The translations under genes were made by a program, and so were the position numbers. 64,000 bases of DNA from an uncultured Lachnospiraceae bacterium (lineage in GTDB: Bacteria; Bacillota; Clostridia; Lachnospirales; Lachnospiraceae), in contig CANRMI010000006.1 of assembly GCA_947631685.1 (NCBI GenBank), forward strand, positions 52,267-116,266, written 5' to 3'. Below the pieces are notes generated by a model that was given only the letters and a program-made list of their open reading frames with translations, made no database searches and had not been told where the DNA came from. This document shows, piece after piece, positions 56,177 through 64,000 of the stretch. Position 1 is the first letter of the stretch; the number at the start of each line of letters is the position of its first letter.

Positions 56177-59100
56177 ATGGAGAATTATTACTTGGGTTTG
56201 GATATGGGTACCGGCTCAGTAGGCTGGGCGGTGACCGACGAGGAGTACCATCTGGGCAGGGCCCATGGGAAAGATCTGTGGGGCGTGCGTTTGTTTGAAA
56301 GCGCAAATACGGCAGAAGAACGCCGGCAGTTCAGATGCAACAGGCGGAGGCTGGACAGACGAAATGAGAGGCTTCGGCTTTTGCAGGAACTATTTGCGGA
56401 AGACATTTCTAAAGTGGATGCGGGATTTTTCCTTCGGCTTAAGGAGAGCAGGTATGTACCGGAGGACAAGAGAGATTTGGAGGGAAAGGTCCCGGAACTG
56501 CCTTATGCTCTGTTTGTGGACAAGTCATATACGGATAAAACATTTCACAAAGAATACCCTACCATTTATCATCTCAGAAAAGAATTGATGGAATCAGCGG
56601 AACCGAAAGATGTCAGGCTGGTATACCTGGCGATACATCATATTATCAAACATAGGGGGCATTTCTTATTTTCAGGACTGGACGAAAATGGGGTACCTGA
56701 TTTCGCAGAGGCGTTTCATACGTTTGTTTCACTGGTGGATACGGAATTGGAACTTTCCTTTCCGGATGACGATGAAACGGTCAATCAAGTCAGGGATATT
56801 CTGCAGGATGAAAAGCAGACAAAATCCCGCAAAGCGGATAATTTAATTCAGCAGCTGCATTTGCAGGGAAAGCAGGAAAAGGCCCTGTGTAAATTGTTAT
56901 GTGGCGGAAAGGTAAAACTGAGCCAGATTTTTGGGACGGAAGAATATGATACCTGCGAAAAACCGCAAATATCTTTTGCGGAAGCGTCTTATGAAGAATA
57001 TGAAGCTGTTGTGGAAGAAACCTTAGGGGAGCATTTTGCCCTGATAGCTGCGGCAAAAGCAATTTATAATTGGACAGTGCTGGTGGCTATTTTGGGAGAA
57101 GAGCATACCATCTCAGAGGCGAAGGTGAAATTATATGAAAAGCACCGCCGGGACCTGCGTTATCTGAAAGACGTGGTAAGACAAAATCTGCCCAAAGAAG
57201 TTTACAGAAAGCTGTTTGTTTCTCCAGGTGAAAAGAACAATTATGCTGCTTACATAGGCAATACTAGAATCAACGGTAAGAAAACGGCGCTGGAAAATAA
57301 ACTGTGCACGAGGGAAGCATTTTATGACTTCCTGAAAAAGGAAATATGCTGCGGACTGCCGGAAAAAGATAAGGAATACATCGAAAATGAATTAGAACTT
57401 GGGACATTTCTGCCCAGGCAGGTCAGCAAAGATAATGGTGTCATTCCGTATCAGCTGCAGCAAAAAGAACTAAAGGCAATTTTGAAAAATGCCGGGGAAT
57501 ATTTACCCTGTGTGCGGGAGAACCAGGATAAAATAGAAAAGATTTTAACCTTTAGGATTCCGTATTATGTAGGGCCTTTAGGAAACCGCAGTCAAAACGA
57601 AAACGAACTTGCAGCAAAGGAATTTGCATCAAATTCCTTTGCAGCAAATTCATTTGCTTGGGCAGTCAGAAACCCGGGCAAGGAGCATGAAAAGATATAT
57701 CCCTGGAATTTTTCGGAGATCATTGACGAAGAAGCAAGCGCGGAAGGATTTATCCGGAGAATGACAAATAAGTGTACTTATCTTGCAGGAGAAGACGTGC
57801 TTCCGAAGGAATCCCTTCTGTACAGCAAATTTACGGTCCTGAATGAATTGAATAATCTGCGCATCAATGATGAAAAAATTTCTGTGGATTTAAAACAGAA
57901 AATCTATGAAGAACTATTTCAGAACTATCGGAAAGTGACGCAGAAAAGGCTGCGCACTTATCTGGAAAAAGAAGGAATCATAGATAAAGAAGCGAAAATA
58001 TCCGGTATTGACGGAGATTTTAAGGCTTCCCTGCGCTCCTATCATGATTTTAAAGAGAAGCTGACGGGGGTAAATCTGTCGGAAAAGGAAAAAGAAAATA
58101 TAATTCTTAATGTGACGCTTTTTGGAGAAGATGAGAAACTGTTGAAAAAGCGTTTAAAAAAGCAGTATCCAATGCTTACGGAGAAACAGCTCAGCGGGAT
58201 AGGCAAACTGCGATACAAAGGGTGGGGCCGGCTTTCCGGACGCTTTTTGGAGGGACTGACTGCCCCTGATCAAGAAACGGGAGAGGCGGTCAGCATTATC
58301 AGGATGCTTTGGGAAACCAACGAGAATCTGATGCAGCTTTTAAGCAGCCGGTATGGTTATGTCCAGGCCATCGAAGCTGCTAACGGAGTGGAGCCGGCAG
58401 GAAAACTGACCTATGAAACAGTGGATAAATTGTATGTTTCTCCGGCGGTAAAGAGACAAATCTGGCAGACTTTGCAGATAGTTGAAGAATTAAAAAAGGT
58501 AATGAACGCCGCGCCTAAAAGAGTGTTTCTGGAAGTGGCAAGGGAAAAAGCGGATTCCGGAAGGACTGTATCCAGAAAGAAATTGTTATCTGACCTATAC
58601 CGAAAATGCAGGGAAGAAGAACATGACTGGATAAATGAAATTGAAAATACGGACGAGCATAGCTTTAAAAGTGACAGATTATTTTTGTATTATACACAAA
58701 AAGGGAAGTGTATGTACTGTGGAAAAAGTATCGATCCGGCCTCTCTTTGGACGAAGGAAGCATATGATATTGACCACATTTACCCTCAGTCCAGAGTCAT
58801 GGATGACAGTATCAGAAACAGGGTGCTGACCTGCCGGACCTGCAATGCTAAAAAAGAGGACAGATACCCTCTGGACACGCAGATCAGGGAGAAGATGCAG
58901 CCGTTCTGGCATGGTCTGCTAAAGGAGAATTTTATCGAGGAAGAAAAGTACAAACGGCTGGTCAGAAAGGAAAGTTTTTCAGCCGATGAACTGGCCGGAT
59001 TTATTGAACGGCAATTAGTGGAAACAAGGCAGAGCACCAAAGCGGTAGCGGATATTTTAAAGAGAGGACTGCCTGATACGGAAATTGTTTATGTAAAAGC

Positions 59101-60241
59101 CAAAACCGTGTCGGCATTTCGGCAGGACTATGATCTGATAAAGGTCCGGGAACTGAACGATTATCACCATGCGCAGGATGCGTACCTGAATATCGTAGTA
59201 GGAAACACCTACTATGTAAAGTTTACAAAGGACGCAAAACGCTATATAAGCGCCCATTCCGAGAAAAGCTATAATCTGAACAAAATGTTTGAGCGGGATG
59301 TGGTAAGCGGAGGAGAAACTGCCTGGAAAAGCGGTGAGGCAGGCAGTATAGTTACGGTAAAAAAGACCATGCGCAAAAACAGCATATTGTTTACAAGGCG
59401 TAGCTATGAAAAACAGGGCGGTTTATTTGACCAGCAGTTAATGAAAAAGGGAAAAGGGCAGATACCGGTCAAGGGCAGCGACGAACGACTCAGGGATATA
59501 GGCAAATATGGAGGATATAATAAGGCGGCTGTCGCTTATTTCATGCTGGTAGAATCCGAAGGCAAAAAAGGAGCGCGTAAGAAAACGCTGGAAACCATCC
59601 CCATTTACCGGAAGCGTGAACTGGAGGGCAGCGCAGAAAAATTAAAAGCATATTTAGAAACAGAGTGTAAGTTGAAACAGCCAAAAGTCTTAATCCCAAA
59701 GATTAAAATAGATAGCCTTTTCAGTGTAAACGGCTTTAAGATGCATTTATCGGGCAGAAGTGTAGATAGATTGACGTTTAAAGGGGCAAACCAGCTGCTG
59801 CTTGCTCCAGGGCAGCAGGCAGATCTGAAGAAAGTAGTAAAAGTGACTGAACAGTTAAAGGAAAATAAGAATTATAAGGTAAATGAGTATGACGGAGTAT
59901 CTTCCGATATGCTGCTTGATTTATATGATGTATTTTACAGGAAGCTGTGTGAAACCGTATACCGGGAAAAGTTAGGAGCGCAAATTAAGACGCTGGAGGA
60001 GGGGAAGGAAAAGTTTCTCCAGCTGTCAATAGAAGAGAAATGCCAGGTCCTGTATGAGATACTACATTTGTTTCAGTGTCGGAGCGTTACTGCGGACTTA
60101 AGTAAAGTAGTAGGGGATAAACATAAGCAAGTAGGTACTCTGAAAATGAGCAAGACCATAAGCGGCTGTCAATCCATTTATCTGATTTACCAGTCTCCTT
60201 CCGGTATTTATGAGCAGGAGATTGATTTAAATAAACTATGA
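56177..60241 (+). CDS. cas9: CRISPR-associated endonuclease Cas9 (type II-A)
   Basis: RNA-guided double-strand DNA nuclease, 1354 residues. RuvC-I YLGLDMGTGSVGWAVTD with Asp9; Arg-rich bridge helix (about 50-77, RRQFRCNRRRLDRRNERLRL); large REC lobe; RuvC-II RVFLEVAREK with Glu786; HNH YDIDHIYPQS with His867; RuvC-III HHAQDAYLN with His998 and Asp1001. All catalytic residues are intact. Two Cys pairs flank the HNH core (CMYCG and CRTC) and may bind zinc, as in many clostridial Cas9s. The remainder is the PAM-interacting region; its specificity cannot be read from sequence. RBS GGGGAGG. Overlaps cas1 by 4 bp (ATGA). Confidence 0.97.
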   Translation: MENYYLGLDMGTGSVGWAVTDEEYHLGRAHGKDLWGVRLFESANTAEERRQFRCNRRRLDRRNERLRLLQELFAEDISKVDAGFFLRLKESRYVPEDKRDLEGKVPELPYALFVDKSYTDKTFHKEYPTIYHLRKELMESAEPKDVRLVYLAIHHIIKHRGHFLFSGLDENGVPDFAEAFHTFVSLVDTELELSFPDDDETVNQVRDILQDEKQTKSRKADNLIQQLHLQGKQEKALCKLLCGGKVKLSQIFGTEEYDTCEKPQISFAEASYEEYEAVVEETLGEHFALIAAAKAIYNWTVLVAILGEEHTISEAKVKLYEKHRRDLRYLKDVVRQNLPKEVYRKLFVSPGEKNNYAAYIGNTRINGKKTALENKLCTREAFYDFLKKEICCGLPEKDKEYIENELELGTFLPRQVSKDNGVIPYQLQQKELKAILKNAGEYLPCVRENQDKIEKILTFRIPYYVGPLGNRSQNENELAAKEFASNSFAANSFAWAVRNPGKEHEKIYPWNFSEIIDEEASAEGFIRRMTNKCTYLAGEDVLPKESLLYSKFTVLNELNNLRINDEKISVDLKQKIYEELFQNYRKVTQKRLRTYLEKEGIIDKEAKISGIDGDFKASLRSYHDFKEKLTGVNLSEKEKENIILNVTLFGEDEKLLKKRLKKQYPMLTEKQLSGIGKLRYKGWGRLSGRFLEGLTAPDQETGEAVSIIRMLWETNENLMQLLSSRYGYVQAIEAANGVEPAGKLTYETVDKLYVSPAVKRQIWQTLQIVEELKKVMNAAPKRVFLEVAREKADSGRTVSRKKLLSDLYRKCREEEHDWINEIENTDEHSFKSDRLFLYYTQKGKCMYCGKSIDPASLWTKEAYDIDHIYPQSRVMDDSIRNRVLTCRTCNAKKEDRYPLDTQIREKMQPFWHGLLKENFIEEEKYKRLVRKESFSADELAGFIERQLVETRQSTKAVADILKRGLPDTEIVYVKAKTVSAFRQDYDLIKVRELNDYHHAQDAYLNIVVGNTYYVKFTKDAKRYISAHSEKSYNLNKMFERDVVSGGETAWKSGEAGSIVTVKKTMRKNSILFTRRSYEKQGGLFDQQLMKKGKGQIPVKGSDERLRDIGKYGGYNKAAVAYFMLVESEGKKGARKKTLETIPIYRKRELEGSAEKLKAYLETECKLKQPKVLIPKIKIDSLFSVNGFKMHLSGRSVDRLTFKGANQLLLAPGQQADLKKVVKVTEQLKENKNYKVNEYDGVSSDMLLDLYDVFYRKLCETVYREKLGAQIKTLEEGKEKFLQLSIEEKCQVLYEILHLFQCRSVTADLSKVVGDKHKQVGTLKMSKTISGCQSIYLIYQSPSGIYEQEIDLNKL

Positions 60242-61137
60242 GCTGGCGGACGGTGGTAATTTCAAAAAGAGCGAAGCTGGATCTGCAGATGGGGTTTCTG
60301 TCAGTCAGGGCGGATACGACAACAAAGATACATCTGAGCGAAATAGGAACGCTGCTGGTTGAAAATACGGCGGTATCCCTGACTGCCAGTCTGCTGGCAG
60401 AACTGACCAGGCGGAAAATAAAGGTGATTTTTTGCGATGAAAAAAGAAATCCCTGCTCTGAGCTGGTGGGATACTACGGAAGCCATGATACCAGTAACAA
60501 AATAAGGAATCAGATCGCTTGGAAAGAGATGACCAAGGAAGCGGTCTGGACAGAGATCGTAACGGAAAAGATCAGAAAGCAGAAAGAATTGCTGGAATTT
60601 TACAAAAAGGAGGAAGCGTCGCTATTATCATCTTACTTAAAAGAAGTGGCATGGAAGGATGCGACAAACCGAGAGGGACATGCGGCCAAAGTGTATTTTA
60701 ATGCTCTTTTCGGACTGGATTTTACCAGAACGGCGGATACGGTCACAAATGCCGCGTTAAATTACGGATATTCCATTTTGCTTTCTGCCTTTAACAGGGA
60801 GATTACGGCAAACGGATATTTGACGCAGCTGGGACTGTTTCATGACAATATGTTCAATCCGTTTAATCTGGCGTCGGATTTTATGGAGCCGTATCGGATA
60901 TTGGTTGACAAAGAGGTCGTGACCATGGATATGGCTGAGCTTGGACATACGGAAAAAATGAGGCTGGTAAATATTTTGAATCATGAAGTAAGAATAGACG
61001 GAAAAATCCAATATGTCAGTAATGCCATTAAAATCTACTGTAAAAGTGTATTTGACGCGCTGAATGAAGATGATATATCGCTGATTCGATTTTACGGAGA
61101 TGAGTTACAGATTTATGAGGATCCTGGTGATGTTTGA
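60238..61137 (+). CDS. cas1: CRISPR-associated integrase Cas1 (type II)
   Basis: Catalytic subunit of the spacer-integration complex with Cas2. 299 residues. Active-site candidates are Glu in NREGHAAKVYFNALFG, His in LGLFHDNMFNPFN and Asp in LASDFMEPYR, matching the E-H-D triad of Cas1. The N-terminal beta-sandwich ends near residue 100. ATG lies inside the cas9 stop codon, and the last 23 bp overlap cas2, so the operon is tightly packed. Confidence 0.96.
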   Translation: MSWRTVVISKRAKLDLQMGFLSVRADTTTKIHLSEIGTLLVENTAVSLTASLLAELTRRKIKVIFCDEKRNPCSELVGYYGSHDTSNKIRNQIAWKEMTKEAVWTEIVTEKIRKQKELLEFYKKEEASLLSSYLKEVAWKDATNREGHAAKVYFNALFGLDFTRTADTVTNAALNYGYSILLSAFNREITANGYLTQLGLFHDNMFNPFNLASDFMEPYRILVDKEVVTMDMAELGHTEKMRLVNILNHEVRIDGKIQYVSNAIKIYCKSVFDALNEDDISLIRFYGDELQIYEDPGDV

Positions 61138-61420
61138 TTTACCGATAGGGACGTCTGAGCAGAGGCGGGAATATGCGAGATTTCGCAAGTTTTTGCAAAA
61201 AAGCGGGTTTTTAATGCTGCAGGAATCCGTGTATTGCAAACTGGCGCTGAACGGAACCGTTACGAATGCCATCGTGGAAAACGTCCATAAAAATAAACCC
61301 AAAGAGGGATTGGTACAGCTTTTAACTGTCACAGAAAAACAGTATGCCAAAATGGAGCTTATTGTAGGAACGGCAAATCGTGAAGTTTTAGATAATGATG
61401 AAAGGCTGGTGATCTTATAA
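61115..61420 (+). CDS. cas2: CRISPR-associated protein Cas2
   Basis: Small structural subunit of the Cas1-Cas2 adaptation complex, 101 residues, ferredoxin-like fold. MRILVMFDLPIGTSEQRREY at the start is diagnostic. Start at 61115 keeps this conserved N-terminus and leaves GGAGATGAG about 10 nt upstream; the in-frame ATG at 61100 would add MSYRF and overlaps that site. The TAA stop overlaps the expected csn2 start codon. Confidence 0.93.
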   Translation: MRILVMFDLPIGTSEQRREYARFRKFLQKSGFLMLQESVYCKLALNGTVTNAIVENVHKNKPKEGLVQLLTVTEKQYAKMELIVGTANREVLDNDERLVIL

Positions 61421-61443
61421 AACTGGTACATCCGCAACTGCAA

Positions 61444-62088
61444 ATGCAGATCGCGTTTCAGGAAAATGAATGGGTACTGTGGTGTATCGAATCGCCCACT
61501 GCATTTCGGAATTATTTGGAAGCATTGTCATCACAAGTTCTGGGCGAAGAAGGCGACTTTGTATTGTCGGATCAAGACAGGTTGCTGGATATAGGAAAAT
61601 GTGTGGATTTAATATGGTCGCCATATACGATCGATGTAAATGAAAAAAGGTGTCTGAATAAAATATATACACAGTTAAAGGAAGAAGCATTTGATGAGAA
61701 GCATTTTTTGCAGACGAGGCAATTGTTGAGTGATATTTACAGCTATTTTACCGAATTGGAGCAGGGAGTAGATGTAGAGTTGGATTATGGGGAGGAGGTG
61801 GAGTTTTCTCAATTACTCAAAGCCATAAATGTAAAAGTAGAGGTTTACAAGGGGGACACATTGTCGGCACTGGGACAATACTTGCAGGTTATGGCAAAAT
61901 TATTGGAAAAGAAAATATTGGTTTTTGTAAATCTTTCTGCTTATTTGGAAAAGCCGGAAATAGAGGAACTGATTCGGGAAGCTTTTTACTTAAAATTACA
62001 AATCATCTTAGTAGAGCAGAAAGAAATAAATTTGGCATTACCGTGTAAAAGGTATATAATTGATCAAGATAGATGTGAAATTTTTTAA
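61444..62088 (+). CDS. csn2: Type II-A adaptation protein Csn2
   Basis: Ring-forming DNA-end-binding protein of II-A adaptation, the marker of the subtype. 214 residues from the first ATG (61444), but the true start is probably 27 bp upstream: codons from 61417 read ATA-AAA-CTG-GTA-CAT-CCG (x-K-L-V-H-P), which matches the usual MKLVHP start with ATA in place of ATG, overlapping the cas2 stop. GGTGA lies just before it, while no ribosome site precedes 61444. CTG at 61423 is another option. Body motifs: DLIWSPYTIDVNEKRCLNKI, ELDYGEEVEFSQLLKAINVK and KKILVFVNLSAYL. Visibly A+T-rich. Confidence 0.88.
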   Translation: MQIAFQENEWVLWCIESPTAFRNYLEALSSQVLGEEGDFVLSDQDRLLDIGKCVDLIWSPYTIDVNEKRCLNKIYTQLKEEAFDEKHFLQTRQLLSDIYSYFTELEQGVDVELDYGEEVEFSQLLKAINVKVEVYKGDTLSALGQYLQVMAKLLEKKILVFVNLSAYLEKPEIEELIREAFYLKLQIILVEQKEINLALPCKRYIIDQDRCEIF

Positions 62089-62151
62089 TTGTGGTTGACT
62101 CTCAGAAAATTAGGCTTGATGGAGCTTATCTTCTTGAATTTGAATTTTGAG
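62089..62151 (+). promoter_or_regulatory. CRISPR leader
   Basis: 63-bp A+T-rich spacer between csn2 and the first repeat. It holds TTGACT (62095-62100) as a -35 candidate, and its last bases ATTTTGAG directly abut the first repeat. They resemble the ATTTGAG leader-anchoring end reported for streptococcal II-A leaders. This supports spacer addition at the csn2-proximal end and array transcription on the plus strand. Confidence 0.72.
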
Positions 62152-63899
62152 GTTTGAGAATGATGTAAATTAGTATGGGAGTCAAACGTATACTGTTCTT
62201 CTAAAACGCTTGAAACAGTTTGAGAATGATGTAAATTAGTATGGGAGTCAAACTATTCTGAATGTGAACTCATGTATGAAATGGTTTGAGAATGATGTAA
62301 ATTAGTATGGGAGTCAAACTTACACCAGAAGAGCAGCGGCTGGTTGATCGTTTGAGAATGATGTAAATTAGTATGGGAGTCAAACCCCTGCCATACAACG
62401 GCACGACAGAGACAGGTTTGAGAATGATGTAAATTAGTATGGGAGTCAAACAGGGTAGGGCGGTACGATTGCGGACATCAAGTTTGAGAATGATGTAAAT
62501 TAGTATGGGAGTCAAACGATAAGTTTGAGGAATACGAGTCTTCTACTGTTTGAGAATGATGTAAATTAGTATGGGAGTCAAACAACTCATAAACTTGTTG
62601 AAGAGCAATAGCCGTTTGAGAATGATGTAAATTAGTATGGGAGTCAAACCCAACATCAACGGCGTATTCAAGGCGATGGGTTTGAGAATGATGTAAATTA
62701 GTATGGGAGTCAAACGATTATAAAAAACGGCGTGATACCCTTTAGGTTTGAGAATGATGTAAATTAGTATGGGAGTCAAACCGGGATTGTCCAAATGACA
62801 AAGATACCTAGGTTTGAGAATGATGTAAATTAGTATGGGAGTCAAACTATCACCCAGTAAGCATCGGCAACTTTTTGTTTGAGAATGATGTAAATTAGTA
62901 TGGGAGTCAAACTCCGGCCTTTCTTTTGCTGCTGAATAATAAGTTTGAGAATGATGTAAATTAGTATGGGAGTCAAACCGCAATAAATCCATTATCATCT
63001 ACAGGATAGTTTGAGAATGATGTAAATTAGTATGGGAGTCAAACAGAACGGCCGCCAGCAGAACCGCCAAAGGAGTTTGAGAATGATGTAAATTAGTATG
63101 GGAGTCAAACCTCCAGTATTTTGGCTGTCCTTATCCTATGGTTTGAGAATGATGTAAATTAGTATGGGAGTCAAACGCGCTCAATCTTCTTACCCTGTCT
63201 ACAGAGGTTTGAGAATGATGTAAATTAGTATGGGAGTCAAACAACGATTCTCCACCATCCGGTCCCTTCGGCGTTTGAGAATGATGTAAATTAGTATGGG
63301 AGTCAAACTGATTACGGCATTGAAATGCAAGGATGTTGGTTTGAGAATGATGTAAATTAGTATGGGAGTCAAACGAACGGAGAGCAGACGATTTATTTCA
63401 GTCCGTTTGAGAATGATGTAAATTAGTATGGGAGTCAAACGCTTTTGCCTTCTGACGGCCGCCGGACTGGTTTGAGAATGATGTAAATTAGTATGGGAGT
63501 CAAACAGGAGAAGAATATCATCTGCCGTCTGGGCGGTTTGAGAATGATGTAAATTAGTATGGGAGTCAAACTGAAAAAAACAGTCTTAGACAAAAAAGAA
63601 GTTTGAGAATGATGTAAATTAGTATGGGAGTCAAACAAGTTTTTGTAATCACGATTATCCCAGATGTTTGAGAATGATGTAAATTAGTATGGGAGTCAAA
63701 CTCTGACTGAAAAGATAAACGACGCATTTATGTTTGAGAATGATGTAAATTAGTATGGGAGTCAAACGAAAAATATCAACAAGGAAATTGGGGGAAAGTT
63801 TGAGAATGATGTAAATTAGTATGGGAGTCAAACATCACACATACACCAATACAGATCTCCCTTGTTTGAGAATGATGTAAATTAGTATGGGAGTCAAAC
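62152..63899 (+). CRISPR. CRISPR array, 27 repeats and 26 spacers, type II-A
   Basis: Direct repeats of 36 bp begin GTTTGAGAATGATG and end GGGAGTCAAAC. All 27 copies looked identical by eye, including the last one. Repeats start at 62152, 62218, 62284 and so on to 63864. Twenty-two spacers are 30 bp and four (11th, 20th, 22nd and 23rd) are 29 bp, so the period is 66 or 65 bp. The repeat pairs with the tracrRNA anti-repeat at 55989-56024. The leader lies on the cas side, so spacers near 62188 should be the newest. Spacer sources could not be determined. Repeated peptide-like frames on the minus strand are an artefact of the repeat. Confidence 0.98.
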
Positions 63900-64000
63900 A
63901 TAGAATGTGTACCCTGGGTAAAAGGTATCAGGTAAATAACTCGCATCTTGAGTAAACACCTCTCGGTTGAGATAATTGAAAAAGCTGAAAAAGTTCACAA
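63900..64000. other. Sequence downstream of the array, no feature seen
   Basis: 101 bp after the last repeat with no repeat remnant, gene start, or terminator that I can support. Too short to assign. Confidence 0.4.

Noticed and set aside
62518..62547. GTTTGAG within the sixth spacer, looking like a repeat start
   Set aside because: Only 7-8 bases match; the rest of the 36-bp repeat is absent and the spacer spacing is regular, so it is chance.
62270..63638. Minus-strand reading frames in the array encoding repeated LTPILIYIILK peptides
   Set aside because: They are translations of the CRISPR repeat read antisense; the repeating peptide is created by the 66-bp period and the spacers interrupt it at random.

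Overview
The window looks like a chromosomal segment of a spore-forming Clostridia species, most likely a member of the Lachnospiraceae (inference from gene content). Supporting signs are sporulation genes (spoVG, spoVT, spoIIID, a SipL-like DUF3794/LysM gene and a degenerate SpoIIQ-like M23 gene), the paired glgC/glgD, a T-box ahead of ileS, many lipoproteins with clear lipoboxes, and a type II-A CRISPR-Cas9 locus. I saw no rRNA, tRNA, insertion sequence, integrase or prophage gene.

Layout. 1-4.1 kb: the 5' part of murC (minus strand), then glgC-glgD-spoVG. 4.1-8.3 kb: pth-mfd. 8.3-12 kb: a 33-residue protein, a PfkB sugar kinase, a chemotaxis receptor and spoVT. 12-14.8 kb (minus): nicotinate phosphoribosyltransferase and a diguanylate cyclase. 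15-25.3 kb: a membrane protein, T-box plus ileS, glycogen phosphorylase, a CapA-like lipoprotein and an aconitase-superfamily hydratase. 25.3-31.3 kb: a DUF368 transporter (minus), a structured leader ahead of an acidic Ca-binding-like protein, the degenerate M23 protein, an amidohydrolase and a GH9-like lipoprotein. 31.3-36 kb: ddl-murF, plsC (minus), panE and a PrcB-like lipoprotein (minus). 36-39 kb: pyrC-pyrK-pyrD. 39-45.5 kb: SipL-like gene, a lipoprotein, ispE-gntR, a small membrane protein, murI and a DUF1934 gene. 45.6-55.9 kb: cardiolipin synthase, FKBP-type lipoprotein, asnS, NlpC/P60 hydrolase, LTA-synthase-like enzyme, a LysR regulator, a GH5 cellulase and spoIIID.

55.9-63.9 kb is a complete type II-A CRISPR-Cas system: a tracrRNA on the minus strand between spoIIID and cas9, then cas9-cas1-cas2-csn2 overlapping head to tail, a 63-bp leader, and an array of 27 identical 36-bp repeats with 26 spacers. 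The anti-repeat, a consensus promoter, two hairpins and a terminator for the tracrRNA can all be read directly. The tracrRNA and spoIIID converge on one bidirectional terminator. The csn2 gene appears to lack an ATG at its expected start: the codon there is ATA, overlapping the cas2 stop.

Themes: glycogen synthesis and breakdown (glgC, glgD, glgP), cell-wall building (murC, ddl, murF, murI, LtaS-like, NlpC/P60), pyrimidine synthesis, sporulation control and adaptive immunity. Most of the window is ordinary core chromosome. The accessory part is the CRISPR locus, which looks more A+T-rich than its surroundings, most clearly in csn2. No clearly new defence system was found. The best leads are the csn2 start, the structured leader at 26.2 kb, the palindromes at ispE-gntR and the apparently leaderless FKBP lipoprotein gene.
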